DNA of 51,564 nucleotides from Reyranella massiliensis 521 (GTDB lineage Bacteria; Pseudomonadota; Alphaproteobacteria; Reyranellales; Reyranellaceae): contig CAMAYC010000022.1 in NCBI GenBank assembly GCA_945862125.1, positions 1 through 51,564 of the forward strand, given 5' to 3'. This document shows positions 45,922-51,564 of the stretch, piece by piece. Made by a program: the position numbers and the translations under genes. The stretch's first letter is position 1, and every line of letters begins with the position of its first letter. The notes beneath the pieces were generated by a model. The model was given only the letters and a program-made list of their open reading frames with translations, was not told the DNA's origin and did no database searches.

Positions 45922-46849
45922 AGCCATCGCCTACATCAGCCGCGACACCGACGGCCAGCTCTGGAAGAAAGCTCTCGAAGCGGCCCTCGGGCCGGTCGAT
46001 TTCCGCACCCTCGACAATCTGGGCGACAAGGCGGGCATCGAAGTCGTGCTGGCCTGGAAGCCGCCAGCCGGGCTGATCGCCTCCTTTCCCAATGTGAAAC
46101 TGATCGTCTCGCTGGGCATGGGGGTCGATCACCTGCTGGCCGACGACAAGTTGCCCGAGGGCGTGCCGATCGTGCGCATCATGGACGACGGGCTGGTGGG
46201 CCAGATGAGCGAATACGCTCTCTACTGGGCGCTCCGCCACCATCGCGACATCGACAAGTACGCCGCCAGCCAGCGCGCGAAGATCTGGAAGGTCGAGGAC
46301 TTCGTCGACACCGTTCATCGCCGCATCGGTATCCTGGGCCTGGGCACGATCGGCCAGGACACAGCTAAGAAGTTCGCCGCCCTGGGTTTCCCGACGGCCG
46401 GCTGGAGCCGGACCAGGAAGTCGCTGCCCGGCATCGAGACCTTCCACGGTCCGGACGGACTCGCCCGCGTGCTGGCGCAAAGCGACATCCTCGTGAACGT
46501 GCTGCCACTCACGCGCGATACCAGGGGACTGCTCGACGCCAAGTTCTTCGCGGCGCTGCCCAGGGGCGCCTACCTCATCAACATGGCGCGCGGCGGCCAT
46601 GTCCTAGACGAGGCGTTGCTGGCCGCGCTGGATTCAGGACATTTGAGCGGAGCCGCACTCGACGTTTTCAACCATGAGCCGCTGCCCCCGGAGCATCGCT
46701 ACTGGACGCATCCCAGGGTCCAGGTGACGCCGCACATCGCCGGCGCCACCAACCCGCGCACCGCCTCGCCCGGCGTGATCGAGAACATCAGAAACATCCG
46801 CGCCGGCAAGCCGTTGATCAACACAGTGAACCCTAAGTCGGGCTACTGA
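45914..46849 (+). CDS. 2-hydroxyacid dehydrogenase, GhrA-like (glyoxylate/hydroxypyruvate reductase)
   Basis: 311 aa NAD(P)-dependent reductase of 2-oxoacids. ATG 45914 overlaps the permease end by 8 bp and begins MPEAIAYISRDTDGQLWKKA. Dinucleotide site RIGILGLGTIGQDTAKKF (about 136-153). Catalytic Arg in INMARGGHVLDEAL (about 220), Glu in ALDVFNHEPLP (about 253) and His in VTPHIAGATNPRTA (about 276). The length and short N-terminal domain fit GhrA rather than the 400-aa SerA type. Likely converts a 2-oxo or 2-hydroxy acid that the TAXI/TRAP system brings in (inference). Confidence 0.92.
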   Translation: MPEAIAYISRDTDGQLWKKALEAALGPVDFRTLDNLGDKAGIEVVLAWKPPAGLIASFPNVKLIVSLGMGVDHLLADDKLPEGVPIVRIMDDGLVGQMSEYALYWALRHHRDIDKYAASQRAKIWKVEDFVDTVHRRIGILGLGTIGQDTAKKFAALGFPTAGWSRTRKSLPGIETFHGPDGLARVLAQSDILVNVLPLTRDTRGLLDAKFFAALPRGAYLINMARGGHVLDEALLAALDSGHLSGAALDVFNHEPLPPEHRYWTHPRVQVTPHIAGATNPRTASPGVIENIRNIRAGKPLINTVNPKSGY

Positions 46850-48240
46850 TCCGCTTTTCGCCCGATCCGCTTCTCAATGGTGGCGAAGATCGCGCGCGCC
46901 GCTTGCGCCTCGCCGCCCTCGGGACGCCCCGGGCGGCTGCTGTTGTTCCAGGCCATCATGTCGAAATGCGCCCACGGCACATCGTCGGGCACGAAGGCCT
47001 GGAGATAAAGCGCCGCCGTAATGGCGCCGCCGAAGCCGCCCGCCGACACGTTGTTGAGGTCGGCTACCCGGCTGTCGAGCAGGCGCTTGTAGGGCGCAAA
47101 CAATGGCATCCGCCACATCGGATCGGTCACCGACTTGCCCGCCGCCAGGAGACCGTCGGCCAGGGCATCGTCGTTGCAGAACAGCGCCGGCAGGTCTGTG
47201 CCCAGCGCCACACGCGCCGCACCGGTCAAGGTCGCGCAATCGACCATCATGGTGGGCTTCTCCGAAGCGCCCTCGTGCAGCGCATCGCAGAGGATCAACC
47301 GGCCTTCGGCATCGGTGTTGCCGATCTCGACCGACAACCCCTTCCGCGTCGGCACCACGTCGAGCGGCCGGAAGGCGTTGCCCGAAACGCTGTTCTCGAC
47401 CGCCGGGATCAGCAGCCGCAAGCGCACCGGCAGCTTGCACGCCATCACCATCGCCGCGACGGCCAGCATCGTGGCGGCACCGCCCATGTCCTTTTTCATG
47501 TTGAGCATGCCGGCCGCCGGCTTGAGATCGAGGCCGCCGGTGTCGAAGCACACGCCCTTGCCCACGAGCGTGACCTTGGGATCGCTCTCCTTGCCCCACA
47601 CGAGATCGATCAGGCGCGGCGCCCGCGCGCTGGCGCGGCCCACCGCATGCACCATCGGATAATTCTGCTTCAGGAGATCGTCACCGACGATCACCTTCAC
47701 CCTGGCCTTGTGCGCCTTGCCCAGCTCCTGCACCGCCGAAGCCAGATCCTCGGGCCCCATGTCCGACGACGGCATGGTGATGAGGTCGCGCGCCAGGGAA
47801 ATCGCCTCGATCATCGCCGTAGCGCGCGCCTTGTCGGCGCCCTCCGGCCAGACGAAGCGCGGCCCCTGCTTCGATTTCTTCGCCTTGTAGCGATCGAACG
47901 TCCAGGTCCCGAGTCCGATCGCCACCATTGCGTCCGTCATCGACACGGGCGCCGAGTCCGACACGAACTTCCACGTGCCCGCCGGCAGCCGCGTCGCAAG
48001 CCCGCCGAAATCCCACAATACAGGTGAGGCCGGAACGACCAGCACCGCGCCCGACGCCTTGCCGTCGCGTCCCGGCAGCACGACGACATCGCCGGCGCTC
48101 CCCGACACGCCCGTCGAGTCGATCCAGCCGCGCCGTGCCGCGCTCTGTTCTTTCAGCCATGACTTCCACTTGGATTGCACAACAAACTGCACAGGAAGCG
48201 AAGAAGAAGAGCGGTCGACGAAGGGCAACGACATGGCCAT
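46843..48240 (-). CDS. M17 leucyl aminopeptidase family protein
   Basis: 465 aa cytosolic metallo-aminopeptidase of PepB/PepA type. Metal and catalytic blocks: VGKGVCFDTGGLDLKP (about 246-261) with the first Lys/Asp ligands, and the family signature NTDAEGRLILCDAL (about 315-328). The N-terminal domain is shorter than in PepA and lacks its DNA-binding character. ATG 48240 is chosen because coding homology begins near MAMSLPFVD and a GGTGAG lies upstream; ATG 48234 is an alternative. The 3' end overlaps the convergent dehydrogenase by 7 bp. Confidence 0.93.
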   Translation of the reverse strand: MAMSLPFVDRSSSSLPVQFVVQSKWKSWLKEQSAARRGWIDSTGVSGSAGDVVVLPGRDGKASGAVLVVPASPVLWDFGGLATRLPAGTWKFVSDSAPVSMTDAMVAIGLGTWTFDRYKAKKSKQGPRFVWPEGADKARATAMIEAISLARDLITMPSSDMGPEDLASAVQELGKAHKARVKVIVGDDLLKQNYPMVHAVGRASARAPRLIDLVWGKESDPKVTLVGKGVCFDTGGLDLKPAAGMLNMKKDMGGAATMLAVAAMVMACKLPVRLRLLIPAVENSVSGNAFRPLDVVPTRKGLSVEIGNTDAEGRLILCDALHEGASEKPTMMVDCATLTGAARVALGTDLPALFCNDDALADGLLAAGKSVTDPMWRMPLFAPYKRLLDSRVADLNNVSAGGFGGAITAALYLQAFVPDDVPWAHFDMMAWNNSSRPGRPEGGEAQAARAIFATIEKRIGRKADQ

Positions 48241-48307
48241 GCTCACCAATCTGTAATTCACTTGTTCGAGAGTGCCGGTCAAACTGCGGGGCTGGCAAGG
48301 AGGGCGT

Positions 48308-48976
48308 ATGGCGGATTTCACGCTGGTGGTCGGCAACAAGAACTACTCGTCGTGGTCGATGCGGGGCGGCCTGATGGTCCGCATCGCCGGCATCGACGTC
48401 GAGGAGATCGTGATTCCGCTCGACCGGCCCGAGACGCAGGCCGCGATCCGCAAGCACTCGCCCTCGGGCCGGGTGCCGGTGCTGCTCCACCGCGGCCTCG
48501 CCATCTGGGAATCGCTCGCGATCGCGGAATACCTCAACGATCTCAAGCCCGAGGCGGGTTTCTGGCCGGCTGCCGTGGCCGCCCGCGCCCATGCACGCTC
48601 GATCTCGACCGAGATGCACGCGGGTTTCATGGACCTGCGCAACAACATGCCGATGAACATCCGCGCCTCCTTTCCCGGCAAGGGCATGAACCCAGGCGTC
48701 CGCGCCGACATCGAACGAATCACCTCGATCTGGCGCGACTGCCGCAAGCGCTTTGCCGGCGCGGCACCCAAGGATGATGGCTTCCTGTTCGGCAGCTTCG
48801 GCGCCGCCGATGCCATGTATGCGCCGGTCGTCACCCGCTTCCGCACCTACGGCGTGACGCTGGACGCCGATTCCGAGGCCTATGCCACGGCCGTGCTCGC
48901 CCATCCGGCAACCAAGGAATGGATCGATGCGGCCAGGAACGAGCCCTGGCTGATCGACAGCTACGAAGTCAAGTAG
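48308..48976 (+). CDS. Glutathione S-transferase family protein
   Basis: 222 aa. Thioredoxin-like N-domain starts ADFTLVVGNKNYSSWSMRGG, with Ser16/17 in the place of the GSH-activating residue; GRVPVLLHRG (cis-Pro) and the IWESLAIAEYLNDLKPE block (about 69-85) bind the gamma-glutamyl part. Helical C-domain from about 90 (WPAAVAARAHARSISTEMHA) to the end. AGGAGG Shine-Dalgarno 4 nt upstream of ATG 48308. Divergent from the aminopeptidase, with 67 bp between starts; 3' end overlaps the CobW gene by 16 bp. Substrate unknown. Confidence 0.92.
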   Translation: MADFTLVVGNKNYSSWSMRGGLMVRIAGIDVEEIVIPLDRPETQAAIRKHSPSGRVPVLLHRGLAIWESLAIAEYLNDLKPEAGFWPAAVAARAHARSISTEMHAGFMDLRNNMPMNIRASFPGKGMNPGVRADIERITSIWRDCRKRFAGAAPKDDGFLFGSFGAADAMYAPVVTRFRTYGVTLDADSEAYATAVLAHPATKEWIDAARNEPWLIDSYEVK

Positions 48977-49893
48977 GCCGCGCGATCAAGCTGGCCGCGC
49001 AGGCCGATCACCACCAGCGTGCCCGGAGTCGCCGCAACGGGCGCGTCGGTGATTTCGAAGCGGCGGCCGACGATCTGCAGGACCACCAGCCGGCCGTCCT
49101 TGTCCTGCAAGAAGCCCTTGGCGCGCAGCACGCCTGAGTCGGACGCCGTCAAGGCGCGCGCCAGCAGATCGACATCGACGGCACGATCCGGCCTGAGTTC
49201 GACCGACTCGTAGAGCGCCGAGGCGGCGATGCCGCCCGGTGTGCGCAAGACAGTCGATGCGCGGTCGCCGCCACGGTGCAGCCCAAGCACCAGCGCGGCC
49301 GGTACCTTCGAACGCTCTGCCGGAACCACACGACCGTTGGGCGACTGTTCCTCCACCCACCGCATGGTCTCCTCGCGCACGGCTTCGCCCACCAGATCGC
49401 AGCGGTTCAGGATCACGAGATCGGCGGCGGCGAGCTGGCGGGTAATCGTGTCGCCGATATAGGCGTCGGCCGCTTGGCGGCGCACCGTCTCGGCATCGGC
49501 CAGGACGACGGTGCCGTCGAGCGAATAGCCCTGCAGCAGACCGACGGCGCTTGCCACCATGCCCGGCAGCGCCACGCCCGAGGTCTCGATCAGCACGCGG
49601 TCGATCCCGGGCCGTCGTCGCGGCAGGTCGAGCAGCGCCTCCATGAGATCGCTGCCGTAGCTGCAGCAGATACAGCCACCGGAAATTTCGAGCGTGTCAC
49701 CATCGCTGCCGGTGATGAGATCGCGGTCGATCGGCAGTGCGCCGAAGTCGTTGACGAGGACCGCGAGGCGCAGCCCATCGGCGGCGCGCAGCAGGTGATT
49801 GACCAGGGTCGTCTTGCCGGCGCCGAGATAGCCACCGATCACGGTCACTGGGACCGTTACGGGAATGCCCGCGCTCACACCCCCAATACTCAC
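48961..49893 (-). CDS. COG0523/CobW-family GTPase, putative metallochaperone
   Basis: 310 aa G3E GTPase. Walker A GYLGAGKTTL (21-30), the metal motif C-I-C-C (74, 76, 77 in ISGGCICCSYG), switch region VLIETSGVALP (about 100-110) and the base-specificity motif as NRCD (163-166, replacing NKxD). Small CobW C-terminal domain about 215-300. GTG 49893 overlaps the TGA of the preceding amidohydrolase (GTGA), indicating translational coupling. Members with CxCC move Zn, Co, Fe or nitrile-hydratase metal; the coupling to a metal-dependent amidohydrolase suggests that enzyme as client (inference). Confidence 0.9.
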   Translation of the reverse strand: MSIGGVSAGIPVTVPVTVIGGYLGAGKTTLVNHLLRAADGLRLAVLVNDFGALPIDRDLITGSDGDTLEISGGCICCSYGSDLMEALLDLPRRRPGIDRVLIETSGVALPGMVASAVGLLQGYSLDGTVVLADAETVRRQAADAYIGDTITRQLAAADLVILNRCDLVGEAVREETMRWVEEQSPNGRVVPAERSKVPAALVLGLHRGGDRASTVLRTPGGIAASALYESVELRPDRAVDVDLLARALTASDSGVLRAKGFLQDKDGRLVVLQIVGRRFEITDAPVAATPGTLVVIGLRGQLDRAAYLTS

Positions 49894-51530
49894 ACCTCGC
49901 CGGCGGCGAAGACTCGGCCGCCCTGCACCGTGCCCCAGATACGCACGTCCTTCAGCCGCTCCGCGCCGATCTCCAGCGGATCGTCTTCCAGCACCGCGAA
50001 GTCGGCGCGCTTGCCCGCCTCGATCGAGCCGATCTCGCCGTCGAGGCGGAGCGTGTAGGCTGCCCCCAAGGTGATGGTGCGGAGCGCGTCGGCGACGCCG
50101 ATACATTCCGCGGTACCGAGCGTCTTGCCCGATGCCGTGCGCCGGTTGACGGCGGCCCAGGCGGTGAAGAGCGGACCCAGCGGCGTCACCGGCGCGTCGG
50201 AATGGATGGCCATCGGCACGCCCTCGCTGAGCGCCGTCGCACAGGCATTCATGCGCATCGCCCGCTCCGGCCCGACCGTGGTCGCGTAATGCTGGTCGCC
50301 CCAATAGAAGTGATGGTTGGGGAACAGGTTCACGCACATGCCCAGCGCCTTCATGCGCCGGAACTGCGCGGCGTCGGCCAGCTGGCAATGCTGGAGCGTA
50401 AAGCGATGGTCGCGCGCCGGCTTCGCCAGCAACGCGCCTTCGAGACAGTCGAGCGCCATCTCGGTCGCCTGGTCGCCGTTGGTGTGGCTGTGCACCAGGA
50501 CACCCGCTTCCAGCGCCAGCCGATAGAGATCGCGGATTGCCTCGGGCGGCGTGTACCAGAGCCCGTTGGGTGCGCCGTTGTAGTAGCCCGGCCAGCGCAG
50601 CCGCGCGGAGAAACCCTGGATCGAGCCGTCGACGAACAGTTTTATCTGGCCGAGGCGCAGCATCGCCGTCGATTTTTCGCGCAAGGCCAGCACGTGCTCG
50701 ACCGCCTGCTGGGCGGTGATGCCCTGGAATCGACGGAACGGCATGATGCGCACGGGGAACGTGGCCTCGCCGGTGACGCGCACCATCATGGCGACGGCAT
50801 CGTCTGGCAGCAGGTTGGCGAGATCGGTCGCCGTGGTGACGCCCTGGCGGACGCAGAGCCTGGCGAACTGGCGCAGGCCGGGCTCGTCGTTGGCCAGCAC
50901 CTCGCGGTCGAAGCCGATGTGATTGCCCACCAAGGTCATCGCGTCGGGGCCCTTCAGCTCGCCGGTCGGCAAACCGTCGGCACCCAGCGGCACGCCGGGA
51001 TGATTGACGCCGGGGCGCAGCAAACCCGCCAGCTCGAGCGCGTGGCTGTTGACGTTGAAGATGTGGCCGCTCGCATGCATCACGCCGACGGCGCGCGTCG
51101 TGGAAACCTTGTCGAAGTCCTGCCGCGTGACCCGCCGCTCGCCGTAATAGATCGGATCGAGGCCCCAGCCCGACAGGGGCCCCGCTGAGGCTCCCATCCC
51201 GGCGTTGCCGGCGTGCAGCCGTGCCACGACCTCTTCGACCGAAGCGGCGCCCGGCCAGACCTTGCCGTCGGGATCCATTCGGTCGAAGCGGCCGAGATAG
51301 AGGTAGCGCCAGAGGGTGCCTTCGCTCACGTGGCAGTGGCCCTCGACCAGGCCCGGCAGCAGCACCTTGTCGGCGAAGCGCGTGTCGAGCGTGTGCGGGC
51401 CCCAGCCCGTGAGTTCATCGAGCGGCCCGACGCCCAGGATGCGCCCGTCGCGCACCGCGACATGCGTGGCTTCGGGCCGGCTCGGGTTCATGGTCAGGAT
51501 GCGGCGGGCACTGAAAATCGTCGTCGTCAA
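49890..51530 (-). CDS. YtcJ-like metal-dependent amidohydrolase
   Basis: 546 aa. Begins with the small beta-domain SARRILTMNPSRPEATHVAV and strand-1 metal motif LPGLVEGHCHVSE (HxH near 65-67). Other ligands: a His in LVHSHTNGDQATEMAL (about 347-362), FTLQHCQLAD (about 379), and Asp in MAIHSDAPVTPLGP (about 446). Closing strand IGSIEAGKRADFAVLEDDPL is characteristic of the amidohydrolase-3 (DUF3-like) branch. TTG 51530 start: an in-frame TGA lies two codons upstream and AGGTGA precedes it. The substrate is unknown, probably an N-acyl or formamide bond. It heads a two-gene operon with the CobW GTPase. Confidence 0.9.
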   Translation of the reverse strand: MTTTIFSARRILTMNPSRPEATHVAVRDGRILGVGPLDELTGWGPHTLDTRFADKVLLPGLVEGHCHVSEGTLWRYLYLGRFDRMDPDGKVWPGAASVEEVVARLHAGNAGMGASAGPLSGWGLDPIYYGERRVTRQDFDKVSTTRAVGVMHASGHIFNVNSHALELAGLLRPGVNHPGVPLGADGLPTGELKGPDAMTLVGNHIGFDREVLANDEPGLRQFARLCVRQGVTTATDLANLLPDDAVAMMVRVTGEATFPVRIMPFRRFQGITAQQAVEHVLALREKSTAMLRLGQIKLFVDGSIQGFSARLRWPGYYNGAPNGLWYTPPEAIRDLYRLALEAGVLVHSHTNGDQATEMALDCLEGALLAKPARDHRFTLQHCQLADAAQFRRMKALGMCVNLFPNHHFYWGDQHYATTVGPERAMRMNACATALSEGVPMAIHSDAPVTPLGPLFTAWAAVNRRTASGKTLGTAECIGVADALRTITLGAAYTLRLDGEIGSIEAGKRADFAVLEDDPLEIGAERLKDVRIWGTVQGGRVFAAGEV

Positions 51531-51564
51531 ATGTCACCTGCATCCTTCATCACGAGCACCACGC

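Overview
This 51.6 kb window is GC-rich, tightly packed chromosomal DNA. It has one gene every ~1.2 kb, many 1-4 bp start/stop overlaps and almost no long gaps. The gene set fits a soil or water alphaproteobacterium of the Rhodospirillales/Hyphomicrobiales kind, possibly Reyranella-like: Bug and TAXI solute-binding proteins, a fused 4TM/12TM TRAP permease, YejABEF, several CaiB/ACAD/LLM/GMC oxidoreductase-type catabolic genes and NodT-linked RND efflux. The genus is only a guess from gene content. I see no tRNA, rRNA, CRISPR, phage or IS element.

Layout. 1-5.5 kb: 5' part of msrB (-), a family-5 peptide-type binding protein, a large multi-PAS hybrid histidine kinase, then a STAS-like protein and a MerR regulator with a MerR-type cysteine triad (both -). 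5.6-13 kb: a six-gene leftward cluster (GMC oxidoreductase, LLM flavin monooxygenase, amidohydrolase, PuuD-like amidase, acyl-CoA dehydrogenase, MFS transporter) that looks like a catabolic operon for an unknown organic compound, with a divergent cupin. 13.4-15.3 kb: low-molecular-weight phosphatase (-) and a second LLM monooxygenase (+). 15.5-18.9 kb: leftward sugar-acid-like operon (65-aa protein, IlvD/Edd-family dehydratase, RraA-family protein with an apparent ATT start, carboxymuconolactone-decarboxylase-like protein) with prominent hairpins between the genes. 19-21 kb: an aldo/keto reductase with a signal-like N-terminus, and dinB. 21-30.4 kb: tripartite RND efflux operon mdtA-mdtB-mdtC-nodT (-). 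30.7-32.4 kb: porin.

32.5-34.8 kb holds the most interesting locus. Here a class III CoA-transferase is preceded by a GrdB/PrdB-like gene interrupted by an in-frame UGA inside a U-x-x-C motif. A strong stem-loop follows the UGA at exactly the place expected of a bacterial SECIS. I read the two halves as one 308-aa selenoprotein (Sec177), co-transcribed with the CoA-transferase and closed by a rho-independent terminator.

34.9-49 kb: an orphan Bug receptor, a complete yejABEF peptide importer, two tandem TAXI receptors followed by a terminator and then the fused TRAP permease, a GhrA-like 2-hydroxyacid dehydrogenase, an M17 aminopeptidase and a glutathione S-transferase. 49-51.5 kb: a YtcJ-like amidohydrolase translationally coupled (GTGA) to a COG0523/CobW GTPase. 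This suggests a metallochaperone paired with its metalloenzyme client.
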